Source: Tetragonia tetragonoides (taxonomy: Eukaryota; Streptophyta; Magnoliopsida; Caryophyllales; Aizoaceae). From it: a stretch of 64,000 bases of DNA. A program made the position numbers and the translations under genes. Below, piece by piece: positions 48,445 through 58,860 of the stretch. How positions within the stretch are numbered: the stretch's first letter is position 1; every line of letters starts with the position of its first letter. The notes under the pieces are model-generated. The model saw nothing but the letters and a program-made list of their open reading frames with translations. It was not told the origin of the DNA and made no database searches. The DNA lies in assembly GCA_038025085.1 (NCBI GenBank), contig CM076147.1:37548766-37612765 (forward strand), given 5' to 3'.

Positions 48445-48598
48445 AAAACTTATTTGAGACAGTCTTATCATAAATTTTGATGAAACGATGATCACTATTT
48501 TATGAAATAAGAGTCATGGCTCATAATAAGTGATCCCCACATTCATAAATAATGATCCAATTTTTTGCAAATTGTTCTCACACAAGACTTACTAATTC
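48445..48598. repeat. Dispersed ~150-bp 'gtgaccc' repeat, copy 3
   Basis: 'gagacagtcttatcataa' through 'aataagagtcatggctcat' and 'aagtgatccccacatt' to 'tctcacacaagacttact', parallel to the copies at 29,408 and 47,040. Confidence 0.6.
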
Positions 48599-48717
48599 AA
48601 AATGTACAATACTACTCTGAAAACATAAAAAGAAAAAAGGCATTGGTTGGGGAACACCGCTAGCTGTGATAGCGGGAGTGTTTGATTGGCGAATGGGAGG
48701 ATTTCATAAAGCTAAAA

Positions 48718-48785
48718 TCCGTCTAGTGATTAACACTGAGGTGCTAGGTATATTAAGGTTCCAGGTTCGAAATCCCCTTTCCTTG
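48718..48785 (+). repeat. tRNA-derived SINE-like sequence
   Basis: Box A-like GTCTAGTGATTAACAC (48,721-48,736) and box B AGGTTCGAAATCCC (48,763-48,776). A C-run and an A-run follow near 48,825-48,845. Confidence 0.55.
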
Positions 48786-49522
48786 TATATGTATTGGCAT
48801 TTGTGCCTCATCCGAACCCCTCCCCCCCCCCCCAAAAAAAAAAACGGCAACCATCCTGATAAAGATGGTAACATTCACGGGTATCAATTTCATAATCAGC
48901 TCCAATGCTCAAATTCTATTTGCTCTCACATAAATTCTAATATGTTGATTCAATATTACTTGATCTAAACTTATAGAAGGCAACAACTACTTGGACGTCT
49001 TAAATTTAATTCAAGTTGGCATAAAATAACCTTACATAAACTCAGGGTCAGGGGGTCGTGGACATGAATGCCAAAATCTGCTTGAGTTCAAAGAGTAGCT
49101 CAGCACCTGAGCACCCTCAGAAAGGAGGAGCACGGACAAAAGAGAAAGTCAAGCAAGGAAAACAGCAAACCAAGACCCCCAAAAAAGTCCGACAGCTACG
49201 AGCATTTTTCCAAGCTTAACAAAGCCAAATTATCTCCCCCATCATGACCTAACTCAAACATGCTACATTGATGCAGATTACTTTGTTTTACTACCATTTC
49301 CTAGCTCCTACCAGCTTTGTGCTATCTACTCAACCAAGTTTGCTACCCATGCCCACCATCCCGTATATTTCAGTATTGAGACAGTAGATACAACAGCTAA
49401 GCTAAGAAGTGGTGAGGTCACAAAAAAAATGGAAGAAACGAAAATAAAAATAGGAGATAGGCAGATGGTGAAAGGAACTAGTCTGCAAATCTACATAGCT
49501 CACAATGTTGATGCTCTTTACA

Positions 49523-51866
49523 CTAACTTTTGATCTTCCATGCATGGGATGACCGAGGTCCAACTGATATGCCATCATAATACTTTGATTTGAGCTTTCT
49601 GGAGTTCCAGTCTTCCACAAAACCGGCAAACAGATCTCGTGCAGAATCAGAGGAAAGATCAGAGAAGAACTTTTTCTTTTCCTCCTTCAGCCATGTAGCA
49701 AATTCGTTGTTCTTGGCGAAGTAGTCATCATTAGATAGCTCTTTGAACTCAGCTTTCTGCAGGGACAGGGAGAGCTCAATTTTAGCTAGGTAGGAACAAT
49801 CATAACAAAAACAACCTTAAATATCAATGAATGGCCTAATGTGCTGGCTTTCTCTGTTAAAAGAATAGCCCTTACAATCACTACGCCAAATTGTACTGAA
49901 ACACTGATTTCAAGTTACAGCACTCACTGAATGGCTGTCAATGTTTGGACGTTCCTTTTTGTGCTTCTTTTCTGACTTATTGTCTGCAACAACATCAGCA
50001 GGTCAGTAACATGTTGGGGTGATCCTCTGCTTATCTAAGTGAAGCTATATTGGGAAATCACATTCCTCTTCCTCTATCTTCAGAGATAATTTAAAACAAG
50101 CAGCAGCAATAGTGATTGTAATAAAGAAGTTGTATGGCAAAAGATCCATGGCAGAAACTTAAGCCGGACATTGTGATAAAGAGATGAAGAGAAAGAAGTA
50201 TAACCAGTACTACTGAGCTCCCATCCCAACCAACCAACCAACCAAAAGAACTGGAAAGATAGCACTTCTGCAAGGATTTGCGAACACTTATAAATTATAA
50301 TCCATTGTCTCACTTGGGTAACAAGTGGGAGCTTACTGGTAAGCTCTCCACCGAATGACCTTGAGATCATAGGTTCAATTTCCAAGCCCCTCATTCGGCT
50401 TCCACCCCTCCCCCAAGTGAAACCATGCGTATATACACACAAGTTTTGAAAGACCTCAAAGCGAAGAAAAATGGGCATCCATTTCTTATCTTACCCATCA
50501 ACAATGAAATGTACAGATATCAGCATTAATCCCACTATTCTCATGATACACTATCCGCCATATAAAGTGTTTTATCTATGCCTCAATCCCACAAGCAGCC
50601 ACTAAAGCCAAAGACCAAAGAACATCAATTTAGAACTTACTCCTTTACCTTCCATATTTTCATTAGAGCTGCAAGTCCATAAAAGGAGCAAAGACATATG
50701 TTCCAAAAGAAAGATCAAAATACAGTAACTTACCTAAAACCCACCCACCCACCCAACTCCACCAAGAACTAAAAATACGAAAGAAACAGAATGTATTTAG
50801 TAACGCGTTTAGCTGAAACAAAATAATAAGTATTACTTGAGCATTAGTTGCATAGGTGTCTTACGTATGTTTCTGTTTCTTTTTTCTAACGGACTAAAGC
50901 AAAATGGCTCATCAAATTGTCTTCACAAGGATTCCTCGCTTGGGCGGGAGCCTCTTGGGGGCACTGGGATAAGGTTGATTTTTGTATTGGTGTCTTGTCC
51001 TAGTATCATAGAGAGATAGCATCTTGCTGCGACGTTTGAATTAGTGTTTACTAAGGACAATAATGAGTTTTTAGTGAGTGATTATAAATTACACACCCTC
51101 TTTCCAACGAAATCCTCCTCTCTTCACCATTCTATACTTCTTTAATAATAGTCTTTGGCCACTTCTCAGCACCTGATTTCTCCAGTTCTCCTCTCAATTC
51201 CCATAACTACTACGGCGCAAATTCCGTCATAACAAACAAAGACGCATGCCAAATAAGCAATTGAACCACTCAAACAATCAACTAGCAGTGACCACAACTA
51301 CTAAAATAGTTAATAGATGACAGATTGTTCTCAAGTTTCATGCTATCTTAACCTTCAATCAAGTGTCATGATGTGAGATATGAGAACAACAAAGTGTGGA
51401 CACAAAGTACCTACGGTATTTTTTCTCATAAAAATACTCCCCAATTAATTCCCTCAGTATCAAACACACCTTTAACATTCATAAACCCTAGAACACATCT
51501 TAACTAAAATTATACACCTACAAGAGCAATTACACCAAAAATTTCAGCCGAATTTGTTACGTGAAATTGAGAACTAACCTTCTCCACGATGTCGTTTGGA
51601 GGATTTATGATGCGATTTCTCTTTCTTATCCCTTTTGCTGCTACCTTCCCCATGTTTATCTGAGCTTCTTTTATGCCTTTTGGCTTGACCCTCTTCATCT
51701 GCAACCAAAATTACGAATCAAAGAGAGAGAAATTAGGTCAAATCTGAAAGTGCATAAACCAAATACTACACAATAAGAGAATGTCAATGTTGAGCTGACC
51801 TTCAGAGTGAGATGAAGAACGTCTCTTTTTGCTTTTGTCCTTTGATGATTTTCTCTCACTACCCAT
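49523..51866 (-). CDS. Style cell-cycle inhibitor 1 (SCI1)-like nuclear protein, 158 aa
   Basis: Four coding exons on the minus strand: 51,866-51,800, 51,698-51,579, 49,983-49,928 and 49,756-49,523. All have GT-AG introns and consistent phase, totalling 159 codons with the stop. The N-terminal half (MGSERKSSKDKSKKRRSSSH onward) is a Lys/Arg/Ser/His-rich region with several likely nuclear or nucleolar targeting motifs. The conserved C-terminal domain carries FKELSNDDYFAKNNEFATWL, FFSDLSSDSARDLFAGFVED and YYDGISVGPRSSHAWKIK. The order and length (tobacco SCI1 is about 154 aa) match the SCI1 family, described in tobacco as a nuclear inhibitor of cell proliferation in the pistil. The function here is inferred from homology. 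Intron 2 (1.6 kb) contains a SINE-like insertion. The gene is divergent from the L-aspartate oxidase gene. Confidence 0.9.
50295..50400 (+). repeat. SINE-like sequence in intron 2 of the SCI1-like gene
   Basis: 'tctcacttgggtaacaagtg' resembles box A, and AGGTTCAATTTCC (50,371-50,383) resembles box B. Antisense to the host gene. Confidence 0.45.
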
Positions 51867-52732
51867 TCTGAAGTTTATGCTTTTGATCGAATTTGACGCA
51901 GAGAGAGAGGAGAGAGAGAGATTTGGGGTTGGTTTCTCTGGTGCCGATGATGAATGGTTAGTGGTAGCGCAACAACGGCCTGACGGAGCAACGGACAGGT
52001 GAGTCGGTGAGGACGGGAATGCGAAGTGAAATGAAGCTAGGGGCTTCTTTCAATTTCCCCAATTAGGATTGTAAACTTCATCCAAAATAAATAAATTAAA
52101 TTAGGATTGTAAACAATTTTTATTTTCATCATGACTCAAAAAAACAATTTTATTTTCATTGATAAGAGTTTTTGTGTTTATTTTTTGGGGTAGGGATTGT
52201 AAACTAAACAAAAACATAAATGACTCTTTTGACAAATGAGGCGAGTTCTGTGCTAATATTTTACTCGTTTATGCTTATTATTTATCATGTATATAAAATT
52301 TTTGTTCGATTAAAACTCGCTCAAACTTGTCTTTATACTTGTTGATTTTTAATATACATTTGTATAAATATATTTATAGCATCGAAAAAGTAAGTTAAAC
52401 TTATCAATAGTTTAGTTTGCGTTAGGCTTGACTTCAACTTTACTCATTTATCGACTTTGATCATCTCTCTAAGTAAGGATGACAATGAATTTCTACATCG
52501 CCCCGCACATAGAAGAATCCACGGACTATGAATACTTTTCATATTGGGTTTTGGAAACTTTGGCACGATCAAGTCCTTAAAAAAGTTAAATAATAAAAAT
52601 AAATTTTCTGTGATCTTATAGATAATAATATTGAATACGAGATTGACACATGGCAGTGTGAGACTCGACACGACATAACACGATTGGTCAATAGGCTTGG
52701 GTCACTCAATAAAGTGATACCTCAAGAGATCA
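51867..52732. other. Upstream region of the SCI1-like gene
   Basis: A GA-rich stretch (51,899-51,920, i.e. a CT-rich leader on the minus strand) lies just upstream of the start codon and fits a 5'UTR. Beyond about 52,050 the sequence is AT-rich with no gene seen. A stretch with 'gacacgacataacacgat' words (52,660-52,690) resembles the adjacent hAT word arrays. Confidence 0.4.
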
Positions 52733-52740
52733 CTAGTCTC

Positions 52741-53149
52741 TAGAGATGGTACTGGGCACGGTACGCCTTTTACACGGCACAACCCCACACGCCTTTTACA
52801 CGGCACGCACGGGCACGGAGCAAGCACGGGCACGGATAAGCGGGCCTGGGCCCGAGCCTAGATTTTGAATTGAAAGCACGGTCAAGTACGACACGACACG
52901 ACAAAACTTTAGATAATATTTTAAAAAAGCCTAGGCACGGCTCGCACGACACGACACAGGCACCGAGCACGACCTTGGCCTACCTTTTGGATGAGTCGGC
53001 ACCGGGCACGACACGGGCACAAAGCACGACAATAATAAGCACGACACGACATGACACTGTTTCAAAGCACGAAGTCACTGTCCGAGCACGTCATGACACT
53101 GTTTCAAAACACGAAGGCACGACCGGAACACGATACGAAGTAATCTTTA
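52741..53149. mobile_element. Non-autonomous hAT-type element with CACGA-word array
   Basis: Left end TAGAGATGGTAC and right end ...AGTAATCTTTA (inverse TAAAGATTACT) are weakly inverted. A perfect 8-bp target duplication CTAGTCTC lies at 52,733-52,740 and 53,150-53,157. The interior is dense in 'gcacgacacgac' and 'gcacggg' words. It lies between the divergent SCI1-like and L-aspartate oxidase genes. Confidence 0.85.
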
Positions 53150-53157
53150 CTAGTCTC

Positions 53158-53690
53158 CGAGAGCCCCAAGGACGGCAAGTGGCCCAGCCATAACGATTAG
53201 CCATCTCGAGCTCTACTAACCCACCAAGGGGTATTTGTGCTGGACTGAACTGTTGGAGTAGAATCTTCCTAAGAGAAAATGGGGAGTATTGGAAGTAGAA
53301 ATAAAAGACAAGGCCAAGGATGGCGCTAATTCCCCGATCAAAAAAGGTCAGCTGTGGCGCCTTGGGAACGTACGATTCTCTTTAATTCCATTCATTCTTC
53401 GTCACTCATTTCAAAAACAAAAATAACAAATCCCCACCAATATTTTCTCTATTTTTTCTTGGTTTATTTCCTTTTTTACTTGAGTACCTTTTTTTTTTTT
53501 GACAACGACTTGAATACTTTTTGTTGACACTTTTTGCCCTTTCACGCACTCCATAACTTTTCAACACAAATTCGAGAAAAAGTGTATGCCCTTTTGTTCT
53601 TTGATTGGTTCACGTTCATTGCTTTGCTTTGACCCCTTTTAAAGAAGCCATAACAACATTAACAAATTCAACATTAACAACAAAGACAGA
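53158..53690. other. Upstream region of the L-aspartate oxidase gene
   Basis: No gene seen. Holds the presumed promoter of the aspartate oxidase gene; no clear TATA box could be fixed, and the start of transcription is placed only loosely near 53.65-53.70 kb. Confidence 0.35.
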
Positions 53691-53762
53691 ATCCTTACAT
53701 CATTGTTTTCAACGGATCTGTTCTGTTGCGACTTGCCAATTTCGATTTTGCTGTTCAATTCT

Positions 53763-54410
53763 GTAAGTATTGAACCCCATCTGTTTGATAAAATGTCCCA
53801 TTGCCATTTTCTTGTTCAAAGACTCTTCCTTTTCTATCTCCATTGTCTTTTTATTTCCTTGATGTTGTTGCATGTTGGGGTTTTCCTGGTAAAAGGGATT
53901 TTCTTTTTTCTTTCCTGCATTCTGTATGCTGGGATGTAGATTGTTTTATTGTTTTTCAGACCCAATTTTGCTATTTCCTTCTTTGTTCAATCTAGATTGA
54001 TTTACTCAATTTAATGTTTGCTTACAATTTGACTAGCAATTGAAGTATGCTACAACTATATGTGTAATCTCATGTTTTTATGCAGCTTCTGTCTCTGAGA
54101 GGAAACCCTTTTTTTGCCTTTACTGGCTTAACAATTTAGCTTGCCATAGAATTTTAATTTTGCTAGATGGGTCTTATTTTATGGCAGGATGGGTCTTGTT
54201 TTATGGCATGAATTGTGAATGACTAGAAGTAGTATATGCTGGGAGAGTATCTATCTTTTCTAAGTTACTGTAAAAATACTTGGAAAGTAATTGGTTGGTA
54301 AAAGTTTGTTGTCTTACAAGTTCATGCATATTCAATGGAATTTATCCTAATTTCCTATGAATTCTCCTGGTTTTTGTTTCCTTTTCATCACATTTGGTGT
54401 TGCTTTTCAG
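53763..54410 (+). other. 5'UTR intron of the L-aspartate oxidase gene
   Basis: A strong donor (TCT|GTAAGT at 53,763) and acceptor (TTGCTTTTCAG ending 54,410) bracket this stretch, and the acceptor lies 12 bp before the start codon. The leader exon would end at 53,762. An in-frame TAA directly before the ATG (GAG TAA ACT AAG ATG) confirms the start. Introns in 5' leaders often raise expression in plants. Confidence 0.65.
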
Positions 54411-54422
54411 GAGTAAACTAAG

Positions 54423-57400
54423 ATGGCAGCAAGTGTGGCAGCAGGAAGTAGCAATGTGCATTTTGAAATCACCCTCTTTAAAGGGCAAGGATGCAGACCA
54501 TCTTCTCGGGTTTCAGGAGTAAATTGTAGGGGATGCACCAGGACAGGGCTTTCATGGTACCTGATTTATTGGTTTTTGCAGCTCCACTTAATTTGATTTG
54601 AGATTTGTCTTTTTAGTGTACTACTGATAAATAGACCCTTCATGGAGCAAATAATTTACAACTTTAGCATTTCTCAAGAGTCCATTTTTTAAGTAGGTAA
54701 AGAAGGCCTTCATGCTCAACCCTCTTAGAGGGTCGAAGTTGGGTTGAAGGCCAACATTTTGTTTTAGGAGTATGTGTGTTTCTTTTGGTGTGGAGGGGGG
54801 AGAGAGGGTTAAGAAATGACTGGATCCTGTAATACCGCTGGTGGGAATTGGAATCAAACTTGGAAAGGGCTGGCAACCCGCTTAAGTTCTCCCGTCAAGC
54901 TACCTCTCGAATCTATTTCTCATTCTTCTGTATCTCTATGTTAGCAATGTTCTCCATGAACATACTTGTGTCTTTATTTTGGAAGTGCTGCTCTATGTTG
55001 CTGTCTTGAATAACATATCTGAACATGCTGTCATGCTCTTATGCAATTGAATATTGACTCTAGTAGTTGTATCCTAGGCAGGTGCTCAGCAAGCGAATTA
55101 TAGTTTCAATCTTCTGTTAACCACATGGAATCAGTTTCCTCCTTCCTTTTTTTCTTTTCTGATTTAGAGGAAATGCCAGATCTATTAAGAAAGGGTAGTC
55201 CAAGTTCTTCAGCAATTGGTTTTACTTTTCAAATGTGGAAGATTTCCGTTTTATTGCCTAATGCCATAACATTGCATGCTCTTTTATTATGGAAGAGCAT
55301 AACATTGTATGTTCTCCATGAACATACTTCTGTCTTTATTTTGGAAGTGCTGCTCTATGTTGCTGTCTTGAATAACATATCTGAACATGCTGTCATGCTC
55401 TTATGCAATTGAATATTGACTCTAGTAGTTGTATCCTAGGCAGGTGCTCAGCAAGCGAATTATAGTTTCAATCTTCTGTTAACCACATGGAATCAGTTTC
55501 TTCCTTCCTTTTTTTCTTTTCTGATTTAGAGGAAATGCCAGATCTATTAAGAAAGGGTAGTCCAAGTTCTTCAGCAATTGGTTTTACTTTTCAAATGTGG
55601 AAGATTTCCGTTTTATTACCTAATGCCATAACATTGCATGCTCTTTTTTCAGGTCATATGCAGTATCCAAATTGTTGCAAACCCCTCCCAATTTTGGGTT
55701 GATTAGTCAGCAGAGGAAACCTGCCAGGGCTATAACTACGTCATACATGAGAGATGGAACCACAAAGTACTTCGATTTTGCAGTCATTGGCAGTGGGGTT
55801 GCTGGCCTTCGTTATGCGCTGGAAGTTGCAAAACATGGAACTGTTGCTGTAGTAACCAAGGCCGAGCCCCATGAGAGCAACACAAACTATGCTCAAGGTG
55901 GTGTTAGTGCGGTGTTGTCCCCCTCAGATTCTGTGGAGTCTCATGTGCAGGACACCATTATTGCCGGGGCCTATCTTTGCGATGAGGAGACTGTCAGAGT
56001 AAGCTTTGGATGACATATCATCTTCTTTAACTTTCTGTGTACTGTATTTTTTTCTTTCTTTAAAAAATTTGACTTCGAGGAATCTCTGGATCTAAGGGGC
56101 TTTGCCCTGTGAATACAGGCTATGTTTTCCTGGTTGTGGAATTTATGCTCAGCTTCTGTGATTTTTAGGTGGTCTGCACAGAAGGGCCAGAGAGGATAAG
56201 AGAACTGATTGCAATGGGCGCATCCTTTGATCATGGTGAAGATGGAAATTTGCACCTAGCAAGGGAGGGAGGGCACTCTCATCACCGAATTGTTCATGCG
56301 GCTGATATGACTGGGAGGGAAATAGAAAGGGCTCTACTGAAGGCAGCTGTCAATGATCCCAACATCTTCCTGTTTCAACATCATTATGCAATAGATCTGC
56401 TGACTTCCCAGGTCAACTTCTGTTATGTGCTTGTTCTTTGAATATTTATTAACGTCCCACAACCTTAAATCAGTATTGAGGCTTTATGATCACATCACAT
56501 ATAAGTAACTAGACTACTTGTTCAGACTTACGAACTAAGGAGATAAGAATAATCTTAGGTTAACAAATTTCATCTTTTCCATGTCAGCAGATAAGTATAG
56601 TACCTTATTAGGGCTGAGATAGCATCTGACCTTTAGCGTTATTACTTTACTATTCTAGTATATATATGTTTGTGCATAAGATGTTGCTTTGTTGTCAGTT
56701 TAGAAGAAGCAGCACTAGCTTTTGAGTTTTGACTGTTGGATGTTTACCCTTGCATAGACACAAGACTTCCTTCAATAGAATCTGTAAAGGAAACTGATTA
56801 TGGTTGGTCCTGCAGGATGGTTCTGATACTGTTTGTCATGGAGTTGACACTTTAAATACTGAAACACTCGAGGTAACTTTCGTGCTGCTTTCTTGTGCAT
56901 TGACTTTCTCTGTTGTGTTTGGATTCTTTGGAATAGTTCATACATTAAGTTTGTTTTCTGCTGTCACGAATAGGTGGTGCGGTTTCTTTCCAAAGTGACA
57001 TTACTTGCTTCTGGTGGTGCTGGTCATGTCTATCCATCCACGACGAATCCTCCGGTAATTAGTTGTTTTTTTATTATCCCCAGTATAGAAAGACCTGGTA
57101 GTTAAGATTGATAGCTAATTACCCAGATAACCATTAATTTGCTATGTAATTTAGACGACTATGGCTGGAATGTTTCCTGCTGGTTTGTTATCAAAGTACC
57201 AAGTGTATGTGTTTCCAGTCTAGAAAGTCGTGATATCGTTGGTTGGTTGGTTGTATTTCTTGTATATGTGGTGCATTTTGCTATGCATCATCTTTATTTG
57301 ATGAATGGGTGGAATTATATGTAGGTAGCAACTGGAGATGGAGTTGCCATGGCTCATCGAGCTCAAGCTGTAATCGCAAATATGGAGTAAGTAATTAGTT

Positions 57401-58860
57401 GCTGTTTCTACAACTTTTATATGGACCAGTTAGCAGATAATAAGGCTTTGTTTGGTTGGTTGTAAGATAGCATGGGAAATTCAAGTTCCATGTAAGTTGT
57501 TTAAAGTTCATTGTTTGGTTCATCAACTTCCATGGAAGTGGAACTTCCCTATGTAACTTACTTCCCATGAAACATGGGAAGTTGCTTACCTAGGGGGGCT
57601 AGGTAAGTGGAACTTCCCATGCTTCCCCACCCAAATTACACATTTGCCCATAAAAAGATCATACCTATGCAAATAAATGAGGATAACTATGTCATTTTGC
57701 ATTTCTTCCAAGAAACTCCATTTTATCAACCAAACAATATGAATTTTAACTTACCAATGTAACTTTAATTTCCATGGATTTACAACTTCCATAGAAAGTT
57801 TAATCACATGAACCAAACAAGGCCTTGACCATATGCTTCCGTCAGGTTTGTGCAATTCCACCCAACTGCCTTAGCTGATGAAGGCCTTCCTGTGACACCT
57901 GCAAAGGCCAGAGAAAATGCGTTTCTCATAACTGAAGCAGTCAGGGGAGATGGAGGGATCCTATACAACCTAGACATGGAAAGATTTATGCCTCTTTACG
58001 ATGATAGAGCAGAGCTTGCTCCCCGGGATGTGGTGGCGAGAAGTATAGATGACCAACTCAAACAGAGAAACGAGAAGTATGTGCTCCTTGACATAAGTCA
58101 CAAGCCCCGAGAAAAGATATTGTCTCATTTCCCTAACATAGCAGCTGAATGCCTCAAGCATGGTCTTGACATAACTCGACAGCCAATTCCAGTAGTCCCA
58201 GCTGCACATTACATGTGCGGGGGAGTTCGGGCTGGACTCGAAGGGGAAACAAATGTGAAGGGCCTCTTTGTTGCAGGTGAGGTTGCTTGCACAGGCTTGC
58301 ATGGAGCAAATCGACTTGCCAGTAACTCACTACTTGAAGCCCTAGTTTTTGCAAGAAGAGCGGTGCAGCCCTCCATAGACCACAAGAATAACTCAACACT
58401 TGATATAAGTGCTTCTAATCAGTGGGCCGAACCAATGACTCCCAAATCACTTGGTAACGACGTACTTGCCAAACTTATCACAAAGACAAGGGAAATAAGG
58501 AAAGAATTGCAGGCCATCATGTGGAAATATGTTGGTATTGTTAGGTCCACTGCGAGGTTGACGACTGCTGAGCGGAGGATAGCTAAATTGGAAGCTAAAT
58601 GGGAGGAATACTTATTTCAACATGGGTGGAAGCCAACGATGGTGGGGCATGAGGCTTGTGAAATGAGGAATCTCTTTTGTTGTGCTAAGTTAGTGGTGAG
58701 CAGTGCACTCTCAAGAACTGAGAGTCGTGGGCTCCATTATACCACCGATTTTCCTCATCTTGTGGAAAGCAAGAGGCTTCCAACAATTATTTTGCCTAGT
58801 TCGCTTGTCAATAGCACATGGAGTTCAAGACAGCTTCATCAGCAGCCTATGTACCTATGA
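54423..58860 (+). CDS. L-aspartate oxidase, plastidial (NadB-type), 645 aa
   Basis: Seven coding exons: 54,423-54,556, 55,653-55,998, 56,169-56,411, 56,816-56,872, 56,974-57,054, 57,325-57,386 and 57,846-58,860. All are GT-AG with agreeing phases (646 codons with stop; the Arabidopsis protein is about 651 aa). Residues 1-82 look like a plastid transit peptide rich in Ser/Arg. The FAD-binding motif follows ([20 protein letters not shown], GxGxxG at 91-96), then [20 protein letters not shown], the [18 protein letters not shown] loop, [26 protein letters not shown] and the [20 protein letters not shown] flavin segment. The enzyme oxidises L-aspartate to iminoaspartate, which quinolinate synthase turns into quinolinate in the first steps of NAD synthesis. 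In Arabidopsis it is also needed for the immune oxidative burst (FIN4). Introns 1 and 6 carry a tandem duplication and a MITE. Confidence 0.97.
54830..54900 (-). repeat. SINE-like head in intron 1 of L-aspartate oxidase, minus strand
   Basis: On the minus strand 'cgggagaacttaagcgggtt' is followed by AAGTTTGATTCCAATTCC, a box B-like word. It is preceded on the plus strand by a GA-rich 'ggaggggggagagagggtt' stretch. Degenerate and tentative. Confidence 0.35.
54948..55647 (+). repeat. Tandem duplication in intron 1, period 362 bp
   Basis: Copy 1 (54,948-55,309) and copy 2 (55,310-55,647) are nearly identical; differences are single bases (cttgtgtc/cttctgtc, tttcctcc/tttcttcc, gcctaatg/acctaatg). 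Copy 2 is cut short by the intron acceptor at 55,652. Both copies contain the same short frame ([11 protein letters not shown]...), which is intronic and not a gene. Confidence 0.95.
57442..57826. mobile_element. Tourist-like MITE in intron 6 of L-aspartate oxidase
   Basis: Ends AAGGCTTTGTTTGGTT and AACCAAACAAGGCCTT, inverted with one mismatch. Interior words 'ggaacttccc', 'catgggaag' and their complements give a folded structure. The GGCNTTGTTTGG terminus is typical of PIF/Harbinger-derived MITEs. It fills most of the intron but leaves both splice sites intact. Confidence 0.75.

Noticed and set aside
55125..55702. Two similar frames ([11 protein letters not shown]...) that might be a duplicated small gene
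   Set aside because: Both lie in intron 1 of the L-aspartate oxidase gene and are two copies of the intron duplication; splice phases show the real exon starts at 55,653.
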